From Sediminicola sp. (GTDB lineage: Bacteria > Bacteroidota > Bacteroidia > Flavobacteriales > Flavobacteriaceae): DNA of 51,606 nt. The DNA is taken from contig JAHEND010000012.1 of the NCBI GenBank assembly GCA_024643325.1, positions 1 to 51,606 of the forward strand, in the 5' to 3' direction. Position numbers and translations under genes: made by a program. Below are positions 15,531 through 24,902 of this stretch, in pieces. The notes beneath the pieces are model-generated. The model was not told where the DNA came from, made no database searches, and worked only from the letters and a program-made list of their open reading frames with translations. Each line of letters begins with the position of its first letter. The stretch's first letter is position 1.

Positions 15531-16454
15531 TTAGGTAGTTTTTTTATTGGCAGATTTTTCTAATATGAAAATCAATGAAAAACCAAAAATAGCCAACAGG
15601 CTAGCAGCAATTATTTGTGTATTCCCAGAAAAATCCCAAGGCAATACATTTTCAGAGGCCAAAACAATCTCTTTACCCCGAACTATTTTTGAGGAAACGA
15701 CCTCCTTCCAAGGCCATATTTTAGATAGAGATCCTATAATAAACCCCATCAGTATGGAGAGTGTTTGATTTTTAAAATGACTAAGGGTCCATTTTAAAAT
15801 TCTAGAAAAAGAGGCTAGACCTATAACACAGCCTGCACCAACAGTTGTAATGATCAACAGATCTCTTTGATGAACCGCATTTAGTATGGGCTCATATGAA
15901 CCGAGCAATACTAAAATAAAAGCCCCAGATATGCCCGGTAAAATCATAGCACAAATGGCTAAGGCACCCGACAGAAATAGATACAGCGGTTGTTGGCTGT
16001 TTTCAACCACCCCCAATTCTCCTATACCAATGGCTATGGCTATTCCAATAACTGCCATGATATAATCTGCAGGTTTTTTATTTTTAATTGATTTTCCAAT
16101 AAAAACAACACTTGCTAAAACCAAGCCAAAGAAGAAAGACCAAAGCAAGACGGTTTCATGGTTTAGAAGCCAACTAATGCCTTTTGCTAATGAGATTACA
16201 CTGACACCTATACCTAGAAAAAGCGCTGTTAAAAAATTTCCATTAATATGCGCCCAAAAGCTTTTAATCCCTTCCTGTTTCCACTTTTTTAAGGCTTTGA
16301 GGTTCACATTATTAATACTCTCTAAGAGTTCCTCATAAATACCAGATATAAAAGCAATGGTTCCACCTGAAACTCCAGGAACCACATCTGCAGCACCCAT
16401 AGCCATACCTTTTAAAAAAAGGACTATATAATTCCTGTTTATTTTTTTTTGCAT
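15531..16454 (-). CDS. DUF368 membrane protein (undecaprenyl-phosphate translocase family), copy 1
   Basis: A 307-residue polytopic membrane protein of the same family as the gene just downstream. The signatures are GMAMGAADVVPGVSGGTIAF near residue 15 and MILPGISGAFILVLLGSY near residue 170, again showing the internal repeat typical of DUF368. This copy is closer to the consensus (ADVVPGVSGGT) than its neighbour (ANKVPGVSGGI). The family is known to flip undecaprenyl phosphate back to the cytoplasm. It sits 30 bases after the TPR gene and 19 bases before the second copy, so the set is probably one operon with aroE. The two copies differ along most of their length, so this is an old duplication. 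Confidence 0.86.
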   Translation of the reverse strand: MQKKINRNYIVLFLKGMAMGAADVVPGVSGGTIAFISGIYEELLESINNVNLKALKKWKQEGIKSFWAHINGNFLTALFLGIGVSVISLAKGISWLLNHETVLLWSFFFGLVLASVVFIGKSIKNKKPADYIMAVIGIAIAIGIGELGVVENSQQPLYLFLSGALAICAMILPGISGAFILVLLGSYEPILNAVHQRDLLIITTVGAGCVIGLASFSRILKWTLSHFKNQTLSILMGFIIGSLSKIWPWKEVVSSKIVRGKEIVLASENVLPWDFSGNTQIIAASLLAIFGFSLIFILEKSANKKTT

Positions 16455-16484
16455 GTCTAGCTTAAAGTTTAAAAATAGGGTATT

Positions 16485-17885
16485 TTAACTAGAAGCCTTG
16501 CTAGAGGTGCTAATAAAATTGGAAACCCAAGTACTGTTAAAAAAACCAGGATATTGACTTTTGAAATGGGCTAGAAGACTGTAGTCTAATCTCAATGCCT
16601 CAGAAAGATGGTATTTACTTTGCTCAATATCTTGGGAAAGCCCAAAAATAAATGCCAACCGATACCTTAAGGAGGCAATTTCTGGGAAGAAACCAATCGC
16701 TTGAAGCAATATTTGATTCGCTGCCTCAAATTCTTTATTCTCCATGACAACCAAAGCCCAAGACTCCCATGTACTTAAATCATAATCTCCAAACTCAACA
16801 GCCTGTTTGTAAGCAAAATCTGCCTCGTCTAATTGTCCTAAGTTCACATTTATTTGAGCACATTTTTTCCAATAAGCTTCATTTTCGGTGTCAATATGTA
16901 AAGCTTTATTAATGTAATAAAGGGCCTTTTCATAATTTTTCTCTCTAATATAAAAATTGGTGATGGCCAGCCAACCCTTGTCTAAAAGTGGGTCCTCATG
17001 GACTGTTTTGTAATAGTATTGTTGTGCGAGATCTGAATTTCCAATTTTCTCATGACACCTGCCAATTCTAAGGTAGGCGTGAGCGGTGGGATCCTCCAAG
17101 TCTATAGTAGTCTCATAATTCTCAATCGCTTCATTATAGCGCTTGAGTTTTTCTAAAACCATGGCTTTTTCAAAATAAGCGCCAATAAATGATTCATCAG
17201 AGATAATGGCAAAATCAAAGGCAGTGAGCGCCTCTTTATAAAGCCCTTTGCTTTTGTATTGCTTTCCAAGCTGATGCCATGCCACTTCACAATAGGGTTC
17301 TTTTTCTAGATAATCATTGAGATAAGAAATAGCGCCATCAGGATCTTCTAAGTATTCAAAGCAATAGATAATATTATACAGTGAGGCATAGTCCTGAGGA
17401 TCTTCTTCCACACATTTAATGAAATTGTGCTTAGCTTTCTCAAAATCTTCTAAAAACAAATATTCCATCCCCAAAAGAGCATAGATATCTAAAGTGTCTT
17501 CTGTAAGTAATAATGCTTTCTCAAGACAACTAATAGCCTGAAGGTGTTTGTCTTGTTTGGACCAAATGTTGGCCCTTTGAATATATATCTCTTCGTTTTT
17601 TTGGTCTAGAGATTCTAAGTAATCCAATTGAGAAATGGCAAGATCTAGCTTATTCTCAAAGACCATTACTTCAATTTCTAACAACTTTAAAGGGGTCGTT
17701 TCAGGGTGTTGTTCCAAGCCAATTTTAATGGCTTTTTTCGCAAGAGAAACCTTTCCATTATTGAGATAGTGGTGTATAATGTCTTCAAAATCCTCCGCGT
17801 CAAAAAAGTACACGTCGTCTGTTTTGAGCATGGATTCAAACTTTGCGATTGGCTCGCTGCCTTCTTCATTAGGATCTAACGCCAT
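16485..17885 (-). CDS. Tetratricopeptide repeat protein
   Basis: A 466-residue protein consisting of tandem TPR units from about residue 25 to 440. Typical repeats read LGMEYLFLEDFEKAKHNF, LGKQYKSKGLYKEALTAF and LRIGRCHEKIGNSDLAQQYY. There is no signal peptide or membrane segment, so it is cytoplasmic, and no catalytic domain is attached. It is the first gene of a likely unit with the two DUF368 genes and aroE, an order I know from other Flavobacteriaceae. TPR proteins are protein-binding scaffolds; a partner among the membrane proteins next to it is inference. The 106-base gap upstream contains no clear consensus promoter, only TAAACTTTG with one extra base in the -7 box. Confidence 0.85.
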   Translation of the reverse strand: MALDPNEEGSEPIAKFESMLKTDDVYFFDAEDFEDIIHHYLNNGKVSLAKKAIKIGLEQHPETTPLKLLEIEVMVFENKLDLAISQLDYLESLDQKNEEIYIQRANIWSKQDKHLQAISCLEKALLLTEDTLDIYALLGMEYLFLEDFEKAKHNFIKCVEEDPQDYASLYNIIYCFEYLEDPDGAISYLNDYLEKEPYCEVAWHQLGKQYKSKGLYKEALTAFDFAIISDESFIGAYFEKAMVLEKLKRYNEAIENYETTIDLEDPTAHAYLRIGRCHEKIGNSDLAQQYYYKTVHEDPLLDKGWLAITNFYIREKNYEKALYYINKALHIDTENEAYWKKCAQINVNLGQLDEADFAYKQAVEFGDYDLSTWESWALVVMENKEFEAANQILLQAIGFFPEIASLRYRLAFIFGLSQDIEQSKYHLSEALRLDYSLLAHFKSQYPGFFNSTWVSNFISTSSKASS

Positions 17886-17991
17886 AGCGTGTATCTTGGG
17901 GTTTCAATTAATTTAAATTTAGGGGTAATCCCATTAACAAAGTTTATGTCCTGGGGGTTATTATTAACAAATTAGTTAACACTACAAGAGA

Positions 17992-19182
17992 TTAATTTAA
18001 ATCCCTTGTATTTTTATCTAAAATCTTTAAAATTAAATCACAACCTTTCTCCAATTCATCCATTGAAATAGTTAAGGGGGGAGAAATTCTCACTGCTTTT
18101 TTCTCAAAGAGCAACCAGAAAAGAATTAATCCATTTTTTGATGCTTCTAAAACCAATTCATTGGCTTTTTCTGGAGATGCCAAAATGAGCGCTAACATAA
18201 GCCCTTTTCCCCTAATTTCTTTTATTTCAGGGTGCTGTAATTTACGTCTCAAAAAAGCCTCTTTCTCTAAGGTTTTAGCTATGAGATTTTCTTCATATAT
18301 AATTTCTAGAGTGGCCTTACAGGCCGATGCTATTACGGGATTACCCCCAAATGTAGTAATATGTCCGAGACTAGGCTTTTCTTGAAGTAAGTCCATAAGC
18401 GATTTAGATGAAATAAAAGCGCCAACGGGGAGACCGCCAGCCATTCCCTTACCAACCACTAATATATGGGGCACACATTGGTAATGCTCAAAAGCAAATA
18501 GCGCTCCTGTACGCCCAAAGCCTGGTTGAATTTCATCTAAAATGAGCAATGCACCAACCGCTTCGCAGCGTTCTTTTACGGCTTTTAAATATCCATTATT
18601 TGGGGAAATGAATCCTGCACCTCCTTGAATGGTTTCTAGGAGCACTGCAGCCGTTTTTTCAGTGATCTGTGACAATTCTATAAATGCATTGAAATGTATA
18701 AATCTTACACCGGGTACCAGTGGTCTAAAAGCAGCTTTTCTGTCTTCATATCCCATGACACTTAAACTCCCCATTGTATTTCCGTGGTATGCGTGGTGAG
18801 CTGCAATAATTTCATGTCTTCCTGTAGCCCTTCTCGCTAATTTCATAGCGCCTTCTATGGCTTCTGTTCCTGAATTTACTAAGTAAGTACAATCCAAACC
18901 TTCAGGAAGCAATGCCGCCAACGCTTTAGTATAATCAATAGCTGGTTTTTGGGCGTATTCCCCATATACCATGACATGCATGTATTTGGCCGTTTGTTCT
19001 TGAATGGCTTGGACAAGTTTTGGATGGGTGTGACCAACACTACAAGCAGAAACACCCGCAACAAAATCCAGATGACTCTTTCCGTTCGAGTCGTAAATAT
19101 AACTGCCCTTGGCATGAGAAACTTCTAAAGCCAGGGGGTGGGGGGTAGTTTGTGCCTGATATTTTAAAAAATCTGCGATCAC
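17992..19182 (-). CDS. Class-III aminotransferase (aspartate aminotransferase family)
   Basis: A 396-residue PLP enzyme of the ornithine/acetylornithine/GABA aminotransferase group. Motifs are DFVAGVSACSVGHTHP, NSGTEAIEGAMKLAR, HAYHGNT, LDEIQPGFGRTG and the cofactor lysine in LVVGKGMAGGLPVG. It differs clearly from the ornithine aminotransferase at 3-4.3 kb and lacks the cysteine insert found there. The substrate cannot be fixed from sequence. The start codon is GTG at 19182 and overlaps the TGA stop of the OstA-like gene (GTGA), so translation is coupled. No in-frame ATG lies close upstream. Why an aminotransferase is tied to an envelope-type gene is unclear, although I know this pairing from other Flavobacteriaceae. 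Confidence 0.85.
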   Translation of the reverse strand: MIADFLKYQAQTTPHPLALEVSHAKGSYIYDSNGKSHLDFVAGVSACSVGHTHPKLVQAIQEQTAKYMHVMVYGEYAQKPAIDYTKALAALLPEGLDCTYLVNSGTEAIEGAMKLARRATGRHEIIAAHHAYHGNTMGSLSVMGYEDRKAAFRPLVPGVRFIHFNAFIELSQITEKTAAVLLETIQGGAGFISPNNGYLKAVKERCEAVGALLILDEIQPGFGRTGALFAFEHYQCVPHILVVGKGMAGGLPVGAFISSKSLMDLLQEKPSLGHITTFGGNPVIASACKATLEIIYEENLIAKTLEKEAFLRRKLQHPEIKEIRGKGLMLALILASPEKANELVLEASKNGLILFWLLFEKKAVRISPPLTISMDELEKGCDLILKILDKNTRDLN

Positions 19183-20813
19183 TTCTGAGATAGTTGCTTT
19201 TTTGTAGTTTTATCTTCAGTATTGGGTAGATTTTCTCGGTCAATCGCTTGGGTGAGTCCCCTGATCTTAGCTAATTTAATCTGGAGATCTTCTGGCCCAA
19301 AAATATCATCTTTAGTTCGAATTCTTTCGTCTCCAAACCATAAGAACCCCTCTAATTTTCTGTCTATAACTGGAAGTTCTGACAGTGGGTATATGGTGCC
19401 ATCTGGTGCAGTTATAAAAGTAATTTCACTAATATCGTTGTTAACCATCTCAATAGCAATTTCACTACAAATGGTTTTGTTAATCCCCATGAGTTCTTGT
19501 TCCTTATCGTATAAATAATAAATGAGCTCAGTGTTCTTGATCAAGTTTAAAAAGCGAAGTGCATTGTTTTCAAAAACACCGAACATGTCTTTTCCCTTGG
19601 CCTGGTTAAATCCTATTTTTCGAATGGTGTCTTTAGCTACAATAAAAGCATTATTGAGTACCTCTAAGGAGTCTAATGATTTTGTTTTTGGATCTGATTT
19701 TAAATGAATCACATCTCCGGTCATCTGGTTTTCTCCATTCCAAATAATAGGTCTTTTGATGAGCTGAGTGAGCCCTGTTCTTTGATCAAAATGAATGGAA
19801 TCACATTTTCCACTCAAGTCAGTTTTATAGAATTTAGCTCCCCTAAACGCCCTTAAAATTCTAGCGTCAGGCTTTCCTGTAAGCATAATAGTATCTCCAT
19901 GCATATACAGGGAGTCTTTCTCTACTAAGCTAATAGATACTGCTTTTTTTGTTGCGAATACGGAATCTTTTGCCTTAAAAACCTCTGCGTAATGCGCCCT
20001 AATAACCCCATTGTTTATGGTGTCTGTAACAACAATATTATTGGTTGCAGAGGCAAATTTTCTATTTTTATTAAAGTAAACAGAATCCCCTTCAATGATC
20101 CTATTATTGTAGTTAATCTTTGTATTTTTTATTCCATAACCACTTTCTGTTGTCATGTTGTAATAGCCTCGTTCACAATAAAAGGTGTATTCCTTCCCAT
20201 AAATTGTAGAAGGGCCATACATATAAGCATTTTTTGAAGTAGTGTAATAGTCTAGCTGCTGTGAACGTAGTTTGTATTCAGGATTAACCACTTCTACACG
20301 GCTTAAAAACTGATATTTCTTTGGAGTTAAATAGTACCTTCCAATATCTGAAGTTAAGGTGTTTTGGCTGTCCACAATAGTGCCTTTTTTGTTGTAATAG
20401 GCCTCCTGTTTTTCTCTATTAAAGTATAATGTGTCGGAAGGTGTTAAAGTCATGTCAGTATTTTTTAAACTAACAGACTCCCATGCTTTAGCCAATTGAG
20501 AGACCCCATTGTAGTCTAATTGTCCTGCTTTCATGAAGATAGAATCTCCTTGAATGAGTGTGATATTTCCTTTGGCCCTAATCTTGTTCTCTGCAGGATA
20601 GAAAATTGCAACATCACACCAGAGGTTTGCACCTTGGTGTTTAAATTGAACTTGTTTGTCATCTTTACTAAATATGGAAGCTCCAGGAAATTGAGTTTCA
20701 TCCTTAGTAAAATTCCCCCCGTAAACAATTTGGATTTGCTTCTCTTGGCCATGAACCTTAGCAGACAAGAAGCATAGGGAAATAAGCAGTGTAAAAACGT
20801 GGTATTTCTTCAA
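19179..20813 (-). CDS. OstA-like protein (LptA/OstA N-terminal domains)
   Basis: A 544-residue exported protein with a signal peptide ending near residue 22 (AKVHG). It contains repeated OstA/LptA-like segments in which short strands alternate, such as KGNITLIQGDSIFMKAGQLDY, cut here, and EGDSVYFNKNRKFASATNNI. This beta-jellyroll fold carries lipopolysaccharide in LptA and the periplasmic part of LptD. The protein has no LptD barrel, so it would be a large soluble or periphery-bound version found in Bacteroidota. The start is a TTG at 20813: the frame is closed by a stop six codons upstream and the signal peptide begins right there with MKKYHV. Its last four bases overlap the aminotransferase start. 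A role in lipopolysaccharide transport is a family-based inference. Confidence 0.75.
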   Translation of the reverse strand: MKKYHVFTLLISLCFLSAKVHGQEKQIQIVYGGNFTKDETQFPGASIFSKDDKQVQFKHQGANLWCDVAIFYPAENKIRAKGNITLIQGDSIFMKAGQLDYNGVSQLAKAWESVSLKNTDMTLTPSDTLYFNREKQEAYYNKKGTIVDSQNTLTSDIGRYYLTPKKYQFLSRVEVVNPEYKLRSQQLDYYTTSKNAYMYGPSTIYGKEYTFYCERGYYNMTTESGYGIKNTKINYNNRIIEGDSVYFNKNRKFASATNNIVVTDTINNGVIRAHYAEVFKAKDSVFATKKAVSISLVEKDSLYMHGDTIMLTGKPDARILRAFRGAKFYKTDLSGKCDSIHFDQRTGLTQLIKRPIIWNGENQMTGDVIHLKSDPKTKSLDSLEVLNNAFIVAKDTIRKIGFNQAKGKDMFGVFENNALRFLNLIKNTELIYYLYDKEQELMGINKTICSEIAIEMVNNDISEITFITAPDGTIYPLSELPVIDRKLEGFLWFGDERIRTKDDIFGPEDLQIKLAKIRGLTQAIDRENLPNTEDKTTKKQLSQK

Positions 20814-20841
20814 AGTGTCTAATTGCTAATGGTTTAATAAG

Positions 20842-20880
20842 AAAAAAGCTTTACCCCTTATGTTAAAATATATGGGGTAT
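20842..20880 (-). terminator. Probable terminator after purA
   Basis: Read on the minus strand, TACCCC (20879-20874) pairs with GGGGTA (20857-20852) across an AT-rich loop, followed by AAGCTTTTTTC. The stem is short and the loop large, so strength is uncertain. It lies just after the purA stop and before the OstA-like gene. Confidence 0.45.
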
Positions 20881-20891
20881 AGGACCTTTTT

Positions 20892-22163
20892 TTATCTATG
20901 AATAGTTTGGGTTCTATCTGGACCTACTGATACAATTTTGATAGGAACCTCTAGTACTTCTTCTAAATATTTAATATAATTCATTAGATTTTCAGGCAAT
21001 TGTGATACTTCAGACATTTTAGTCAAATCCTGCTCCCAACCCGGCATTTCAATATAGTTTGGGGTTACATTTTCTGGTTCCACATTGTAGGGAAAATGAG
21101 AAATAGTGGCTCCTTTGTACTGGTATGAATCACAGATTTTGACTGTTTTAAATCCAGAAAGCACATCTGCTTTCATCATCATTAATTCTGTGACACCATT
21201 AATTGTAATCGCGTATTTAAGCGCGACAACATCTATCCAACCACATCTTCTGGCTCTTCCAGTAGTTGCACCAAATTCATTGCCTACACGGCCCATGATT
21301 TCCCCGTCAGTGTCAAATAACTCTGTTGGGAAGGGACCACTTCCAACTCGGGTGGTATAGGCTTTAAAAATGCCTAATACGCGTCCTATTTGGTTGGGTG
21401 CTACACCGAGCCCTGTACAAGCTCCAGCAGCAGTGGTATTGGAAGAAGTCACAAATGGGTAAGTACCAAAGTCAATATCTAACAAAGAACCCTGTGCGCC
21501 TTCTGCTAATATTTTTTTTCCCGCCTTTTGAGCTTCGTATAAGTATTGCTCAGAATCAATAAAAGTCAATGATTTTAATTTGTCTATGGCTGCAAAGAAA
21601 GCGGTTTCTAATTCTTCTAAATCATACTGAATATCTACGTCGTAAAAACCAATCATAGATTGGTGCTTGTCTGCAAGGGCTCTGTATTTTTCTTTCCAGT
21701 CGCTCATTTCTAAATCCCCTACACGCATACCGTTTCTGCCGGTCTTATCCATGTAAGTTGGACCAATACCTTTAAGTGTTGAGCCAATTTTAGCCTTTCC
21801 TTTTGCAGCCTCAGATGCTGCGTCTAAAAGCCTGTGCGTGGGAAGAATTAAATGTGCTTTTCTTGAAATAAGCAGTTTGCTTTTAAAATCTATTTTAAAA
21901 GCGGCTAAGTTCTCTAACTCTTTTTGAAAAATGACAGGGTCTATAACGACTCCATTTCCAACAATATTTTTTGCCTCTTTGTGAAAGATACCCGATGGGA
22001 TGGTATGTAGTACGTGCTTAATTCCATCGAACTCAAGTGTATGACCTGCGTTAGGCCCTCCTTGAAATCTTGCTATAATGTCGTAATCTTTTGTGAGTAC
22101 GTCTACGATTTTACCTTTTCCTTCATCTCCCCATTGGAGTCCTAGTAGTAAGTCTACTGCCAT
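20892..22163 (-). CDS. purA: Adenylosuccinate synthetase
   Basis: A 423-residue enzyme joining IMP and aspartate with GTP to make adenylosuccinate, the first step from IMP to AMP. The N-terminal P-loop is LQWGDEGKGKIVD, followed by FQGGPNAGHT. Further signatures are GIGPTYMDKTGRNGMR, the long EGAQGSLLDIDFGTYPFVTS block (quoted at its limit) and GATTGRARRCGW, all typical. Length is normal. It follows fur by 20 bases in the trmH-spoT-fur-purA series on the minus strand. No purine riboswitch or operator is visible before it, and the short gap suggests it is carried by the upstream promoter. Confidence 0.95.
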   Translation of the reverse strand: MAVDLLLGLQWGDEGKGKIVDVLTKDYDIIARFQGGPNAGHTLEFDGIKHVLHTIPSGIFHKEAKNIVGNGVVIDPVIFQKELENLAAFKIDFKSKLLISRKAHLILPTHRLLDAASEAAKGKAKIGSTLKGIGPTYMDKTGRNGMRVGDLEMSDWKEKYRALADKHQSMIGFYDVDIQYDLEELETAFFAAIDKLKSLTFIDSEQYLYEAQKAGKKILAEGAQGSLLDIDFGTYPFVTSSNTTAAGACTGLGVAPNQIGRVLGIFKAYTTRVGSGPFPTELFDTDGEIMGRVGNEFGATTGRARRCGWIDVVALKYAITINGVTELMMMKADVLSGFKTVKICDSYQYKGATISHFPYNVEPENVTPNYIEMPGWEQDLTKMSEVSQLPENLMNYIKYLEEVLEVPIKIVSVGPDRTQTIHR

Positions 22164-22183
22164 TTTTTTGCTAGTTGTTATGT

Positions 22184-22642
22184 TTATTCTTTAGGTGGTT
22201 CCAATTTTTCTTTGGTCCCGTAAAAGTATAAAGAATGGTTGTTTATTTTTATATTAAAAACTTCTTCTATTGTTTTTTTTATCGCTTGAATTCTAGGGTC
22301 ACAAAATTCTATTACTTCTCCGGTGTCTGTTAGAATTACGTGATCGTGTTGGTGGTCAAAATAAGACTTTTCATATTGGGCTTGATTTTTACCAAACTGA
22401 TGCCTTCTCACCAATTTACAATCCATTAAAATCTCTATAGTATTATACAAGGTAGCTCTACTTACCCGGTAGTTCTTATTTTTCATTTGAATGTAAAGAG
22501 ATTCAATATCAAAATGCGATTCACTGTCATAGATTTCCTGAAGTATTGCATATCTTTCAGGTGTTTTTCTATGCCCATTTTCTTCTAAGAAAGACGTAAA
22601 TACGTTTTTAACTATTTCTTGGTTATTGTTTGAAGATGCCAT
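22184..22642 (-). CDS. fur: Fur-family transcriptional regulator
   Basis: A 152-residue metal-dependent regulator. The winged-helix DNA-binding domain includes [15 protein letters not shown] and the recognition helix region [14 protein letters not shown] (59-72). The metal region has HQHDH (97-101), but the usual CxxC that would follow for structural zinc is replaced by TDTG (105-108), and only Cys114 (EFCDPRI) remains nearby. The Fur group (iron), rather than Zur or PerR, is the default call, but the metal cannot be decided. It lies between spoT and purA, an order I know from Flavobacteriaceae. It has its own -7 box (TACCTTTG) upstream, so it may be transcribed alone as well as with spoT. 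Confidence 0.85.
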   Translation of the reverse strand: MASSNNNQEIVKNVFTSFLEENGHRKTPERYAILQEIYDSESHFDIESLYIQMKNKNYRVSRATLYNTIEILMDCKLVRRHQFGKNQAQYEKSYFDHQHDHVILTDTGEVIEFCDPRIQAIKKTIEEVFNIKINNHSLYFYGTKEKLEPPKE

Positions 22643-22664
22643 GGTTATGAAAGGTCTTAAGGAG

Positions 22665-22672
22665 CAAAGGTA
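22665..22672 (-). promoter_or_regulatory. Promoter -7 box of fur
   Basis: The minus strand reads TACCTTTG, matching TAnnTTTG, 22 bases before the fur ATG and just after the spoT stop. It suggests that fur-purA can be transcribed apart from spoT. A TTG at the -33 distance is not evident. Confidence 0.5.
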
Positions 22673-22682
22673 ACGCTAAATT

Positions 22683-24890
22683 TTATAATCTGCTCACTTT
22701 CTCAATGCCGTTAATATGCTTTAAATTTCCAATAAGTTTCTTAAGAGTGTCGTTATTTTTCACCACTACTTTTATTTTTCCGTTAAAAGTGCCTCCATCT
22801 GTATTGAAATTAATGGCTCTCATATTCACATTCATTTGGTTAGAGATCACTTTAGTAATATTGCTTACCAATCCTAAATTATCTAAGCCATTTAGGACTA
22901 TTTCAGCGGAAAATTCTTCCTGGGAGGCGTCTATCCAATTTGCTGCTATAATTCTATAGGCATAATTAGATTGTAGAGAGATAGCATTAGGACAATTTTT
23001 TTTATGCACTTTTATGCCATCGTTAATACTAATAAAACCAAAGACTTCGTCTCCAGGTATAGCATTACAACAGGGGGACAACTTATAGGAAAGTTTTTCC
23101 TCATCTTTTCCAAATACGAGCGTATCTAAGTTAGAAGAGAGTTCCTCTTTGTCAATATCTTCCGGAATGCTATTTCTCCTGATTTTATTTTTAAAGAAGG
23201 AGATAAAAGCATTGTTGTAAGAAGCTGCAAAATCTTTTAGCTTAACATTGTCAATAATACCACTACCCACTCTGTAATATAGGTCTAGACTAGTTTTTAA
23301 CTTAAAAAAAGTAACTAGTTTGTTAACAGTGTCCTCATTGAGGTTAATCTTTTGAGATTTTAACTTTCTTCTGAGTATTTCTTTTCCTTCCTCTGCAATA
23401 GCTTTTTTAGCTTCTTTTAGTGCCGTTTTAATCTTAGATCTGGCCCTAGCAGTTGTGGCGTAATTGAGCCAGTTTTGGGTAGGCTTTGCATTTTCAGAAG
23501 TAATCACGTCTACCTGATCACCTGAATGAAGTGTAGTGTTTAGTGGTACCAATTTTCCGTTTACCTTAGCACCACGAGTCTTTGAGCCTATCTGGGTGTG
23601 AATACTAAAAGCAAAGTCTAAGGGGGTAGCTCCCTTAGGTAGCGATTTGAGTTCTCCTTTTGGCGTGAACACAAAAATTTCTTTGGAATAAAGGTTTAGT
23701 TTAAACTCCTCTACAAAATCTACTGCATTAATATTGTCATTTTCTAATGCCTCTTGTAGTCTATTGAGCCAAAGGTCAATTCCTTGTTCTTTTTGGGCCC
23801 CGTGTTTGTATTTAAAATGCGCTGCATATCCTTTCTCTGCAATTTCGTGCATGCGTTCAGAGCGAATTTGGACTTCTATCCATTTCCCTTTGGGTCCCAT
23901 GACAGTAATGTGTAGGGCTTCATAACCAGTGGTTTTTGGAGAGGTAATCCAATCTCTTAACCTTACTGGGTTAGGGGTAAAGTGATCGGTTACAATAGAA
24001 TAAATTTTCCAAGCCAGGAATTTTTCGTCTTCTGGCGCAGAGGCATAGACAATTCTTATGGCGAATTTGTCATAAATCTCCTCAAATGTAACCTGTTGTT
24101 TGAGCATTTTTCTCCTAATGGAGAAAATAGATTTCATGCGCCCTTTGATTGTGTAATTGAACTTTTCTTTAGCCAGAGAATCCTTTATACTTCTTGTAAA
24201 GTCATCTATATACTTTTGTTGTTCTTCTTTACTTTCTTCAATTTTATCTGAAATATCATTAAATACTTCAGGTTCTGTATATTTTAAACTTAGGTCTTCA
24301 AGGGCTGTTTTAATGTTGTACAGTCCTATCCTATGGGCTAAAGGAGCGTATATATACAAAGTCTCTGAAGCAATTTTCAATTGTTTGTACTCCGGCATGG
24401 AGTCCATGGTGAGCATATTGTGGTAACGGTCTGCTATTTTAATGATAATAACCCTTACGTCGTCATTTAAGGTTAATAACATTTTTCTAAAATTCTCCGC
24501 TTGTTGGGAGATATTCATGTCTTTTTTAAGGTGGGCAATTTTAGTGAGACCATTTACAATTTTGGCTACTACAGGGCCAAATAAACGTTCAATGTCCGGT
24601 AAAGTATACGAGGTGTCTTCTACCACATCATGGAGCAGTGCAGCTGCAATTGAGGTAGCGTCTAACCCAATTTCAGAGGCGACAATTTTAGCTACAGCAA
24701 TGGGATGGAAAATATAGGCTTCTCCAGATTTTCTTCTTTGATCACTGTGGGCCTCTACGGCAGTGTCAAACGCCAAGCGAATTAGTTTTTTGTCGTCTTT
24801 AGTTAAGGACTGATAGCTAATACGAAGGAGTTCTTTATACTCTTTAGCAATGGCCTTATTTTCTGCAATAATTTCTAGCTCACTTAACAT
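22683..24890 (-). CDS. spoT: Bifunctional (p)ppGpp synthetase/hydrolase, RelA/SpoT family
   Basis: A 735-residue stringent-response enzyme with the full Rel layout. The HD hydrolase domain (about 25-200) has AHSDQRRKSGEAYIFHP and the His87-Asp88 pair in ALLHDVVEDT, so ppGpp hydrolysis should work. The synthetase domain (about 245-365) shows GRMKSIFSIRRKM, TTGYEALHITVMGP and IEVQIRSERMHEIAEKGYAA. A TGS domain follows (about 403-462, VFTPKGELKSLPKGATPLDF) and an ACT regulatory domain closes the protein (about 658-735). Both catalytic domains look intact, so the enzyme probably makes and removes (p)ppGpp. It lies 12 bases after the RNA methyltransferase gene and 40 before fur. A second Rel gene is not present in this window. 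Confidence 0.94.
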   Translation of the reverse strand: MLSELEIIAENKAIAKEYKELLRISYQSLTKDDKKLIRLAFDTAVEAHSDQRRKSGEAYIFHPIAVAKIVASEIGLDATSIAAALLHDVVEDTSYTLPDIERLFGPVVAKIVNGLTKIAHLKKDMNISQQAENFRKMLLTLNDDVRVIIIKIADRYHNMLTMDSMPEYKQLKIASETLYIYAPLAHRIGLYNIKTALEDLSLKYTEPEVFNDISDKIEESKEEQQKYIDDFTRSIKDSLAKEKFNYTIKGRMKSIFSIRRKMLKQQVTFEEIYDKFAIRIVYASAPEDEKFLAWKIYSIVTDHFTPNPVRLRDWITSPKTTGYEALHITVMGPKGKWIEVQIRSERMHEIAEKGYAAHFKYKHGAQKEQGIDLWLNRLQEALENDNINAVDFVEEFKLNLYSKEIFVFTPKGELKSLPKGATPLDFAFSIHTQIGSKTRGAKVNGKLVPLNTTLHSGDQVDVITSENAKPTQNWLNYATTARARSKIKTALKEAKKAIAEEGKEILRRKLKSQKINLNEDTVNKLVTFFKLKTSLDLYYRVGSGIIDNVKLKDFAASYNNAFISFFKNKIRRNSIPEDIDKEELSSNLDTLVFGKDEEKLSYKLSPCCNAIPGDEVFGFISINDGIKVHKKNCPNAISLQSNYAYRIIAANWIDASQEEFSAEIVLNGLDNLGLVSNITKVISNQMNVNMRAINFNTDGGTFNGKIKVVVKNNDTLKKLIGNLKHINGIEKVSRL

Positions 24891-24902
24891 ACTATAAAGA
24901 TA

